Shown in pieces: positions 1 through 7,800 of a DNA stretch of 11,124 nucleotides; position 1 is the stretch's first letter, and each line of letters starts with the position of its first letter. Under the pieces are notes generated by a model, which was not told where the DNA came from, ran no database searches, and worked only from the letters and a program-made list of their open reading frames with translations. Where the stretch lies: the NCBI GenBank assembly GCA_946406305.1, contig CAMJKC010000043.1:1-11124 (forward strand). The letters run 5' to 3'. The position numbers and the translations under genes are program-made. The stretch is from an uncultured Lachnospiraceae bacterium (GTDB lineage Bacteria; Bacillota; Clostridia; Lachnospirales; Lachnospiraceae).

Positions 1-770
1 CACCACCATCAACAAGAGATTCTGGTTACTATGATATAGTGTTATATAGAAATCAAACTTCAGTAGCCCACATAGATAGATATAATGGGACTTCTTACAG
101 TTTATATAAATATATGACAAGAGCTGGAGATTATATGTTTAAGGTTAGAACCGTCCCTGGGACAGACATGCAGGGGCAATATGGCAAGAGGTCTGACTAT
201 ATTGAATCTGGTTATTTACACATAACAGAAGATATGATATATGTAAATAATGGAGTCATAACTACTGATGATGGAACAGCAATAGGAAATAATGTAGGTT
301 GGATAAAACAAAATGGAAAATGGTATTTTATAAGGCCAGATGGGCAAATGGTGAGAAATGGTTGGGTAGAGTCAGGTGGTAAATGGTATTTACTTGGCAA
401 TGATGGAGCAATGCTTACAGGGTTTGTAACTGCTAATAACCTTCAATATTATCTTGAGAATGATGGAGCTATGCACTTAGGTTGGCTTAATAGTGGAGAT
501 GAATATTATTATTTTGACACTAACTCTGGAGAACACAATGGTGCTATGCAAAGAAATGCTTGGGTAAATTATAATGGATATTATTTTTATTTTGACGAAA
601 ATGGAAAGATGGTTACTGGGTGGAGACAAATAATGGATAAAAATGGAAACAATGGATTTTATTATTTTTATCCAAAGGGTTCTACAAATGGGTTGTATGG
701 ATATATGGCACACGATACTGTTATAAATGGATTCACACTTGGAAGTGATGGAAAATGGAATCAATATTAA
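1..770 (+). CDS. C-terminal part of a secreted cell-wall-binding repeat protein (5' truncated by window edge)
   Basis: The reading frame is open from the first complete codon (position 3) to the TAA at 768-770, so the gene begins upstream; the GTG at 39 is only an internal codon. The first 60 or so residues (YYDIVLYRNQ..., FKVRTVPG) look like a fibronectin type III-like beta-sandwich module. From about position 297 come roughly six glucan/choline-type cell-wall-binding repeats (CW_binding_1 family) of about 20 residues each. They have the form GW-x-NGKWYF-x-DGQM-x-G, for example GWIKQNGKWYF, GWVESGGKWYL and YYFYFDENGKMVTGW. Such repeats hold secreted proteins on the wall by binding choline or glycan; the catalytic or adhesive part must lie upstream, so the function is unknown. 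The C-terminus ends in DGKWNQY, a natural end for these proteins. A terminator follows directly. The large protein at 4851-8873 carries related repeats. Confidence 0.88.
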   Translation, partial: PPSTRDSGYYDIVLYRNQTSVAHIDRYNGTSYSLYKYMTRAGDYMFKVRTVPGTDMQGQYGKRSDYIESGYLHITEDMIYVNNGVITTDDGTAIGNNVGWIKQNGKWYFIRPDGQMVRNGWVESGGKWYLLGNDGAMLTGFVTANNLQYYLENDGAMHLGWLNSGDEYYYFDTNSGEHNGAMQRNAWVNYNGYYFYFDENGKMVTGWRQIMDKNGNNGFYYFYPKGSTNGLYGYMAHDTVINGFTLGSDGKWNQY

Positions 771-786
771 AGAGTAATAATAAGAA

Positions 787-816
787 TTGTAGTCTTGTAT
801 AAGGGATTTATATAAA
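787..816 (+). promoter_or_regulatory. Weak candidate promoter for the ecfA1 operon
   Basis: TTGTAG (787-792) could be a -35 box, paired with TATATA (809-814, spacer 16) or TATAAA (811-816, spacer 18). Transcription would then start just before the terminator hairpin at 824-850, so the hairpin would be in the 5' leader. Such boxes arise by chance in AT-rich DNA. The terminator nevertheless implies that the next gene needs its own promoter or readthrough. Confidence 0.22.
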
Positions 817-823
817 AAATTAC

Positions 824-850
824 AGGCTCGGATTTAACCGAGCCTTTTTT
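824..850 (+). terminator. Intrinsic terminator of the cell-wall-binding protein gene
   Basis: An 8-bp perfect GC-rich stem, AGGCTCGG (824-831) paired with CCGAGCCT (838-845), has a 6-base loop (ATTTAA) and ends in a run of six T (845-850). This is a textbook Rho-independent terminator. It lies 54 bp after the upstream stop codon, and its T-tract ends only 7 bp before the ecfA1 start codon. Confidence 0.93.
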
Positions 851-857
851 AACGAGT

Positions 858-1691
858 ATGGGCATAAGTATAAAAAATGTAAGTTATAGTTTTAAGATGA
901 CAGATGATGATTTAAAAGAAACAAGTTTTAGAGCTATAGAAAATATAAATATTGATATAAGAGAAGGGGAATTTATATCAATAATAGGAAAAAATGGAAG
1001 TGGAAAGTCAACACTTGCAAAAACTTTTAATGGGCTTATCATACCAGACACTGGAGATGTAATAGTTGATGGATTAAATACAAGAGAAGAAAATAATTTA
1101 CTCAATATAAGAAAAAATGTAGGTATGGTATTTCAAAACCCTGATAATCAGATAGTGTCAAGCATAGTAGAAGAAGAAGTTGCTTTTGGACTTGAGAACC
1201 TTGGTGTAGATACAAAAGACATGAGAAAGAGAGTAGATTTGGCACTTGAAATGATGGGGCTTATTGAATATAAAAGATTTTCACCAAATAAATTGTCTGG
1301 TGGACAAAAGCAAAGACTTGCTTTAGCGAGTATTATAGCTATGAAGCCAAAGTTCATAGTTCTTGATGAGCCTACAGCTATGCTTGACCCAAAGGCGAGA
1401 AAAAATTTTATAGAGACAGTGATAAAATTAAATAAAGAAGAAAAAATTACTATTATACTAATTACACATTATATGGATGAAATAATAAAAAGTGACAGAG
1501 TTTTGGTTATGGACGATGGCATTATTGCTAAAGAGGGAACGGTAGAAGAAATATTTGATGATAGAGAAATAGAAAAATATGGGATAGTCCTTCCCAAATT
1601 AATCAATATAAAAAATGAGTTAGAAAAAAAGGGATTTCATATAGAGAAAAAAATATTTACAGTAGATGATTTTGTGAACTGTATTGGATAA
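858..1691 (+). CDS. ecfA1: ECF transporter ATP-binding subunit EcfA1
   Basis: One of the two ATPases of the energy-coupling factor module, which powers uptake of vitamins, metals or other micronutrients through separate substrate-binding S components. It has 277 residues, normal for the family, with all ABC motifs intact: Walker A GKNGSGKST (44-52), Q-loop VFQNPDNQ (Gln93), signature LSGGQ (146-150), Walker B IVLDEPT (Asp170, Glu171), D-loop MLDP (175-178) and switch His204. The C-terminal extension after residue 230 is typical of EcfA proteins. The ATG at 858 fits the usual N-terminus (ISIKNVSYSF). No good Shine-Dalgarno lies before it and no ATG, GTG or TTG lies upstream in frame. The gene starts 7 bp after a terminator, is followed 6 bp later by ecfA2, and heads the run to nth. 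In many Bacillota these genes follow rplQ; here they follow a surface-protein gene. Confidence 0.95.
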   Translation: MGISIKNVSYSFKMTDDDLKETSFRAIENINIDIREGEFISIIGKNGSGKSTLAKTFNGLIIPDTGDVIVDGLNTREENNLLNIRKNVGMVFQNPDNQIVSSIVEEEVAFGLENLGVDTKDMRKRVDLALEMMGLIEYKRFSPNKLSGGQKQRLALASIIAMKPKFIVLDEPTAMLDPKARKNFIETVIKLNKEEKITIILITHYMDEIIKSDRVLVMDDGIIAKEGTVEEIFDDREIEKYGIVLPKLINIKNELEKKGFHIEKKIFTVDDFVNCIG

Positions 1692-1697
1692 GAATAT

Positions 1698-2543
1698 ATG
1701 CACATAGAAGTTAAAAATATAAATTACATATATGACAAGATGTCTAAAGAAAAAAAATATGCATTAAGAGATGTATCTTTTGACATTTTTGATAATGATT
1801 ACATTGCAATTATTGGGGAGACAGGGAGTGGTAAATCTACTCTCGTTCAGCATTTGAATGGACTTTTGAAAGCTGACAGTGGAGATATAAAAGTTGATGG
1901 AGTCAGTATATATAGTAAGAATTATGATTTGAATAGTTTAAGATTTAAAGTGGGGCTTGTGTTTCAATATCCAGAGTATCAATTTTTTTCAGAGACTGTT
2001 ATAAGTGATGTTTCTTTTGGTGCTTTAAATATGGGATATAGCGAAGAAGAGGCGAAAGAAATGTCAAAAAACATACTTAGGACTGTTGGGATAAGTGATG
2101 AGTATTTTGATAAATTTCCTTTTATGTTATCTGGTGGAGAAAAGAGAAAGGTGGCAATAGCAGGAGTATTAGTTATGAATCCAGAGGTGATAATACTTGA
2201 TGAGCCGCAAGCGGGACTTGACCCTGTGTCAAAGAGTGAGCTGTTTAAGGTTTTATATGATTTACATAAAAAAGGAAAAACTATAATTATGATAACTCAC
2301 AATATGGAAGATGTTATAGAATATGCAGATAAAGTTATAGTTATGAAAAATTCAAAAGTGCTAAAGGTGGATAAGACTGCTTCGGTTTTTAATGATGATA
2401 AACTATTGAGTGAGGCAAATATCATAAAACCAGAGCAAGTAGAGCTTATGAATAAATTAAATGAAAAATTTAAAAATATAGATATAAAAAAAATAAAACA
2501 AAAAGAAATAGTAGAAGAAATAGTAAATAAGATAAAAAGATGA
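1698..2543 (+). CDS. ecfA2: ECF transporter ATP-binding subunit EcfA2
   Basis: This is the second ATPase of the ECF module. It forms a heterodimer with EcfA1 that drives the membrane protein EcfT. It has 281 residues. The motifs are Walker A GETGSGKST (40-48), Q-loop LVFQYPEYQF (Gln90), signature LSGGE (144-148), Walker B IILDEP (Asp168, Glu169), D-loop GLDP (173-176) and switch His201. LSGGE in place of LSGGQ is common in this subunit. The residue after DEP is Gln171 where Thr is usual. The lysine-rich C-terminus (after about 255) is poorly conserved in the family. The start lies 6 bp after the ecfA1 stop with only a weak purine stretch (GGATAAGA) before it. The stop overlaps the ecfT start by 4 bp (ATGA), which points to translational coupling. 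Confidence 0.95.
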   Translation: MHIEVKNINYIYDKMSKEKKYALRDVSFDIFDNDYIAIIGETGSGKSTLVQHLNGLLKADSGDIKVDGVSIYSKNYDLNSLRFKVGLVFQYPEYQFFSETVISDVSFGALNMGYSEEEAKEMSKNILRTVGISDEYFDKFPFMLSGGEKRKVAIAGVLVMNPEVIILDEPQAGLDPVSKSELFKVLYDLHKKGKTIIMITHNMEDVIEYADKVIVMKNSKVLKVDKTASVFNDDKLLSEANIIKPEQVELMNKLNEKFKNIDIKKIKQKEIVEEIVNKIKR

Positions 2544-3340
2544 TAAGAGATATAACTTTAGGACAATATTATAATGAAGATAGTGTAATACATTTTTTGG
2601 ATCCAAGGACAAAAATAAATGCAGTGCTTGTATATTTAATTGCAATATTTTTAGTAGATAAATATGTGTCATATGGTTTAGCATTTTTGTTTTTAATATT
2701 CTGTATTAAATTAAGCAAGATACCAATAGTATTTATTACAAGAGGGCTTAAGTCTTTAATTTTTTTATTGTTGTTATCTGTAGTTTTTAACTTATTTATG
2801 ACACCGGGCAATGTAATTTTTAAATTTGGGATTTTTAGTGTAACATATGAAGGATTAAATTTAACTATAAAAATGGCACTTAGGCTCGTAGTTATAGTGT
2901 TATTTTCATCACTATTAACTCTTACCACAACACCTATGGAACTTACAAATGGGATAGAGATGAATTTGAAGTTTTTAAAAAGATTTAAGTTACCAATTTC
3001 TGATATAGCACTAATGATGTCTATAGCACTTAGGTTTGTTCCCATACTTATAGAAGAGGTAGATAAGATAATGAAGGCACAGATGAGCAGGGGAGCAAAA
3101 TTTGATGACAAGAATATAATAAAAAGAGCGAAGTCTTATGTTCCTCTATTGGTTCCAATATTTGTATCTGCTTTTAGACGGTCAAATGATTTGGCACTTG
3201 CTATGGAAGCAAGGTGCTATAATGACAGTGACAATAGAACTAAATTAAATCCACTACATTATAAAAAAAATGATTTAATTGCTTATATTTTTTTATTTAT
3301 GTATTTTATTATTTTGGTTGTTTTGAAGGTGGCATTTTGA
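2540..3340 (+). CDS. ecfT: ECF transporter transmembrane subunit EcfT
   Basis: This is the membrane scaffold that links the EcfA1-EcfA2 ATPases to exchangeable S components. It has 266 residues with several hydrophobic segments, around residues 26-58, 70-88, 112-130, 155-172, 200-212 and 247-266. Family landmarks are the N-terminal LDPRTKI (20-26) and the two Ala/Ser-Arg-x coupling motifs in the cytoplasmic helices: MSRG (182-185) and MEARCY (222-227) followed by GRTK-like NRTK (232-235). MEARCY is a usual variant of the ARG motif in Bacillota. The ATG overlaps the ecfA2 stop, and the TGA overlaps the TTG start of the next gene. No S-component gene is visible, as expected for a shared (group II) ECF module whose S components are encoded elsewhere. 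Confidence 0.94.
   Translation: MIRDITLGQYYNEDSVIHFLDPRTKINAVLVYLIAIFLVDKYVSYGLAFLFLIFCIKLSKIPIVFITRGLKSLIFLLLLSVVFNLFMTPGNVIFKFGIFSVTYEGLNLTIKMALRLVVIVLFSSLLTLTTTPMELTNGIEMNLKFLKRFKLPISDIALMMSIALRFVPILIEEVDKIMKAQMSRGAKFDDKNIIKRAKSYVPLLVPIFVSAFRRSNDLALAMEARCYNDSDNRTKLNPLHYKKNDLIAYIFLFMYFIILVVLKVAF
3326..3332 (+). promoter_or_regulatory. Shine-Dalgarno that selects the TTG start of the radical SAM gene
   Basis: AAGGTGG lies 4 bases before the TTG at 3337 and inside the last codons of ecfT. It is the best ribosome binding site in this operon and supports the non-ATG start, which overlaps the ecfT stop (TTGA). Confidence 0.7.
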
Positions 3341-4092
3341 AAATTTCTGGTTTGCAAAAATTGACATTGTTAAATTATCCAGGGCAGATGTCTGCTACAA
3401 TATTTTTATGTGGTTGTAATTTGAGATGCCCTTTTTGTCAAAATGTAGATTTGGTATATAATACGAGCAATGCCCCTACAATAGATGAAGAAGAAGTTAT
3501 GGATTATTTAAAAGAGCGATATGGGAAACTCAAAGGTGTTTGTATAACAGGTGGAGAGCCACTTATAAATGATGATATAGAAAATATAATACTAAAAATA
3601 AAAAATATAGGTTATAAAATAAAAATTGATACGAATGGATTTTTCCCTGACAGATTAAGCGATTTGATAAATAAGAACATAATAGATATGGTGGCAATGG
3701 ATATAAAAACGGGATTTACTAATTATGATATAGTGGTTGGAAAAAGTAAGAGTGATATTATAAGTAAGAATATAGAAGGTATAGATTTTGAAAAATTGTA
3801 TAATGAAGATAAAAATAAGGATAGAGAAATATATAAGAGCATTGATATAATAAGAAATTCAAATATAGATTATGAATTTAGAACTACTTGTGTAAAAGGG
3901 TTGCATAATAAATATGACTTTTATGAAATAAGAGAGATGATAAGAGGTGCAAAGAAGTATTTTTTACAAAATTATCAAAAAAATGATTTAATATCTAATT
4001 TGCCTTTTAAGAGTTTTGAGAAGAGTGAACTTGAAGAATTTTTATGTATTGTAAAAAATTATGTAGAGAGAGTTGAGATAAGAGGTGTATAA
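3337..4092 (+). CDS. nrdG: Radical SAM anaerobic ribonucleotide reductase activating protein (NrdG2-type)
   Basis: This small radical SAM enzyme resembles the family annotated as anaerobic ribonucleoside-triphosphate reductase activating protein. It would use a [4Fe-4S] cluster and S-adenosylmethionine to install a glycyl radical on a partner enzyme. The N-terminus KISGLQKLTLLNYPG (2-16) is the family hallmark. The cluster motif is Cys27-x3-Cys31-x2-Cys34 (CNLRCPFC), and the SAM-binding GGEP is at 72-75. The C-terminal half has FRTTCVKGLH and YFLQNY, also typical. About 20 charged residues around 140-165 (DFEKLYNEDKNKDRE region) look like an insertion relative to shorter members. The start is TTG, chosen for the strong Shine-Dalgarno and the overlap with ecfT. 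No nrdD or other glycyl radical enzyme is in the window, so the partner is unknown; another glycyl radical enzyme is possible. Confidence 0.82.
   Translation: MKISGLQKLTLLNYPGQMSATIFLCGCNLRCPFCQNVDLVYNTSNAPTIDEEEVMDYLKERYGKLKGVCITGGEPLINDDIENIILKIKNIGYKIKIDTNGFFPDRLSDLINKNIIDMVAMDIKTGFTNYDIVVGKSKSDIISKNIEGIDFEKLYNEDKNKDREIYKSIDIIRNSNIDYEFRTTCVKGLHNKYDFYEIREMIRGAKKYFLQNYQKNDLISNLPFKSFEKSELEEFLCIVKNYVERVEIRGV
4081..4087 (+). promoter_or_regulatory. Shine-Dalgarno deciding the nth start
   Basis: AGAGGTG lies 6 bases before the ATG at 4094. A GTG at 4085 is in frame but is part of this ribosome binding site, so the ATG at 4094 (or the adjacent ATG at 4097) is the likely start. Confidence 0.65.
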
Positions 4093-4093
4093 T

Positions 4094-4753
4094 ATGATGT
4101 CCTCTATAGAGATAAAAAATAACAGAGCTAAGTCAAAAAAAATTGTAAAAAAACTAATAGATAGATATGGTAAAGAAATACCAGTGTATTTGAATTATCA
4201 TAAAAATAAAAAATATGAATTTTTGTTTGCTGTAATGATGTCAGCACAAACTACTGACATAAGGGTCAACGAAGTGACAAAAGTTTTATATAAAAAATAT
4301 AAAAAGTTATCAGATTTTGCGAATGCTAATTTAAAAGAATTTGAAAAAGATATAAAGCCAGTAGGTTTTTATCATCAAAAAGCTATAAGTGTTATAAATA
4401 CTGCAAGAGATTTGATAGATAAGTTTAAAGGAGAAGTTCCAAATAATTTTGATGACTTAGTGAAACTTAGGGGAGTTGGAAATAAGACGGCGGCAGTGGT
4501 ATTGGGGCATATATGGGATATTCCTGCAATGGCAGTTGATACCCATGTAAATAGGATTTCAAATAAATTATTTACTCTTAATGAAAAGAATCCTGATGTG
4601 GTATGTGAAATGTTAAAGCAAATTGTTGAAAAAAAATATTGGGTTCTTTGGAACACACATATAATTGCTCTTGGGAGAGAGATATGTTTGGCGAGAAGCC
4701 CAAAATGCAGTATATGTTTTCTGAAAAATTTGTGTAATTTTTACAACATATAG
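4094..4753 (+). CDS. nth: Endonuclease III (DNA glycosylase/AP lyase)
   Basis: A base-excision repair enzyme that removes oxidised pyrimidines and cleaves the abasic site. It has 219 residues from the ATG at 4094, close to the usual 210-220. Motifs are SAQTTD (50-55), the helix-hairpin-helix LRGVGNKTA with catalytic Lys131, VDTHVNR with catalytic Asp149, and the C-terminal [4Fe-4S] cluster cysteines 198, 205, 208 and 214, spaced C-x6-C-x2-C-x5-C. All key residues are present, so it should be active. It starts 1 bp after the radical SAM gene stop and appears to be the last gene of the ecf operon. Its function is unrelated to the ECF transporter, so the pairing is probably a matter of shared transcription. 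No convincing terminator follows; the weak A/T-only pairing just after the stop (TTTTT...AAAAA) is not enough. Confidence 0.95.
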   Translation: MMSSIEIKNNRAKSKKIVKKLIDRYGKEIPVYLNYHKNKKYEFLFAVMMSAQTTDIRVNEVTKVLYKKYKKLSDFANANLKEFEKDIKPVGFYHQKAISVINTARDLIDKFKGEVPNNFDDLVKLRGVGNKTAAVVLGHIWDIPAMAVDTHVNRISNKLFTLNEKNPDVVCEMLKQIVEKKYWVLWNTHIIALGREICLARSPKCSICFLKNLCNFYNI

Positions 4754-4814
4754 TGTTTTTAAAGGAAAAAAATAGATATATTGGGGTTTGTAATTTTTTA
4801 GTTTTATAAAAAAA

Positions 4815-4843
4815 TGGAAAAAGTATTATTAATGTGATATAAT
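4815..4843 (+). promoter_or_regulatory. Extended -10 promoter of the large surface protein
   Basis: TATAAT at 4838-4843 is a perfect -10 box, preceded by TGA (4835-4837), giving the extended form TG-n-TATAAT. TGGAAA at 4815-4820 is a 4-of-6 match to the -35 box with a 17-bp spacer. The predicted transcription start, 6-8 bases past the -10 box, falls at about 4850-4851, on the annotated ATG. No Shine-Dalgarno lies between the box and the ATG. Confidence 0.68.
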
Positions 4844-4850
4844 GTAATTT

Positions 4851-7800
4851 ATGCTGAGGAAGAGTAAGTTAAAAAAATTTCTTGTTTTAATATTAGTTTT
4901 TTCTATGTTTATGACCGATAAAATATCAAATAATTTATTGGTTGTTTTTTCTATGAATAATCAATCGGGTGAAAAAACTATAGAGGAAATTGAAGAAGTG
5001 GAATATAATGAAACTTTTGAAAATGTTGAAGATAAGATAATTGAAGAAGAAGATAAGTATAATCATATAGAAGAAGAACAAAAAGAATTAAAAAAGGAAA
5101 CAAGAAAATTTGACGACACTACAGAAGAGATAAAAGAGATTTTTGATGATGAGAGTTTAAATTATGGAGAAGAAAAAGAAAGTAAAGAAGAGGCAATAGA
5201 TTTTTCGGAATATAAAGAGTTAAGTGTTTTAGAACAATTATTATACAATAAAAAAGATTCTGCAGAGATAAATGAAGAAGTAATAGATATAAAGGATGAT
5301 ATAGTTTTGTATTATCCTATTTATGTAAAAGATGATGTAAGTGTAAGTATAAATATAGGAGATAAGAAAATAACATCTCCAGCAATAGAAAGTGCATTTA
5401 TAGTATCTGGTAGTGTAAAGTTATATGGTAACGAGGGTATTATTGAGGGGCAAAATTTTAAATACCCTACTTTTGATTTGTTAAATGGTGAGATGACAAT
5501 TGAAGGTGGGAATATCAAAGGGGCATATATAGGTGGCTGTGCAATTAGAGCAAAAGATAGTGACATTACTATAAATGGTGGAAGTGTAATAGGTGGAGAT
5601 GGTGAGAATTTTTATGATGATGTAGGAGGAGATGGTGGCTGTGCTATAACAGCGACTTTCAGTAGTGATAATAATAAAATAGTGTTTAATAGAGGAAGTG
5701 TTATTGGTGGAAAAGGTGGAAGTGGATATAATGGTGTAGAAAAATCATATGGTGGTTTCGCATTTTTTGATGGACAAATATTATATGAAGATGAAGAGTT
5801 ATATAAAAGAGGTAGCAGAAATGAGATAGGTGGTGGAAATGGTGGCATAGGTATTTATATTGTAGATAGTGAAGGTAGTTCAAATGTAATTATAAATGAA
5901 GAAGGTGTAAGAGGTGGAGATGGAGGGAATGCAAATAGAAAAGTAAAAAAAGAAGTCAGATATGGTAAAATACTTCCATCTAAATACGATTTGAGAAAAT
6001 ATGTAGATAATGGAGTCGAGAGGTCTGTAGTTGCAAGCCTTCATGACCAATTTCAAACTGGTTTATGTAACACATTTTCAACTGTAGCAAGTGCGGAAAG
6101 TTATTTACTTAGATATCACCCTGAATATGTTGAAGAATTAGGGTATAATCCAAATTTGCAGTATACTAAAAACTTTCCTCAAGAGCAAAGAAAAAAACAA
6201 GTTGTTGGGACTAAAAATGTGACACTTGGAACTGCTGGAAAGTATGAAGGTGAAATTGATTTATCTGAAGCTTGGCTTGCATATTTTTTGAGATATCACC
6301 CTGCCGATCCTTTAGGTAATGCGAAGGAAAGTAAAGCAGTTCCGACAAAGAAAGGAAAAAGATATTTTAATTTGGGTTCATCTGCGATAGAAATGATAAA
6401 TTTTTTATCGCCTTTTAGAGGGATTCCAACTGAAAAAGTTTTATCAGATGATGTAATGTTTGATACAGTAAATAATTTAGTATTAAATCAGGCAGATGCT
6501 TCTGATGATGATGGTATAGAAGAAGGGGATGGAATTACAGAACAAACGGATAAGGTGTATGAGGAAGATGATAGCATAGAAAGGTATGCGAAATATAAGC
6601 CTGCAGTTATTTTAAAAAGTGCTAAATGTGTAGAATATGCTGATTGCGATAGTAAAGAAGAATTTTTAAATGGGATAAAAGAAGCAATATATAATAATTG
6701 TGCTGTAGTCATTGGGGGGCATTTTGTATATGGAGGAGGTTGCTCTGTATATAGAAGAAAAGAAGGTGAAGAGCACAATGTATACATGTATATGGATTCA
6801 GAAAATGGTGGTGGACATGCTGTAAGTGTAGTAGGTTGGGATGATAATTTTCCAGCTTCTAAATTTGTTGAGGAAAAAAGTAGATATATATATGATAGTG
6901 ACGAAGAACAAAATAAAGGACCAACCAATGATGGTGCATTAATAGTAAAACAATCAACATATGGCCCTATGTGGACATATATATACTATGATTCAATTTT
7001 TGGAAGTAGTTGGCAGTATCAAGTTTTTGAGTGGGAATTGCCAGATACATATTATGACAATATGTATTATTATGATGGTGGAACTGCTGCAACTCTTGCT
7101 CAACCGTTAAAATATTCACTTACTAATGGTAATGAATATTCTAGTTCACCTTGTGTGGTGTTTAATTTGAATAAAGACCAAGAAGTAATAAAAGCTGTAA
7201 GCTTTGTTTCAAATGATGATGTTAATATTGAAGATGATAGCCAGAAACCGAGATTACAAATATTTAAATCTGGTAATACAAGAGTAGAAAAAGTTGGTGA
7301 TTATCTTGTAGATATGCCTATAACATTACATAAAGGTTTAAACTTTATTGAGTTACCAAATCCTATAATAGGTGAAGCCAATACACGATATGTTTGTTTT
7401 ATAAATTATCTTAATTGTCCAGGAAATAGTTATAGTGCATATATTGATCCAATATATACAACAAAAAATGGAGAGCGAGTTAATTATATTATTTCAAGTA
7501 ATGTAAAATATGTTACAGGTGCTGGAGAAAGTTATTTGTATCGCACACATAACAATCAATTTACTAAGTATGAACAGGGTAATTTTAGAATAAAAATGAT
7601 TACGAGTAATAATATAGATGTGACTTTTGATGCTAATGGTGGTACATTTGGCGATAATGAATCTTTAAAATTAAAAAGATTATATGGGAATAAAATATTA
7701 AATGAAGAAGTTATAAATCCTACTTATGGGAAGAGAGAATTTTTGGGCTTTAGCACTGACAAAGATGCAACAGAGCCAAATATAAATAGTGATACTATAT

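Noticed and set aside
4085..4093. GTG start for nth at 4085
   Set aside because: The GTG is part of the ribosome binding site for the ATG at 4094.
4754..4780. Terminator after nth
   Set aside because: The only pairing is TTTTT with AAAAA around a short A/G loop, with no GC stem and no T-run after it.
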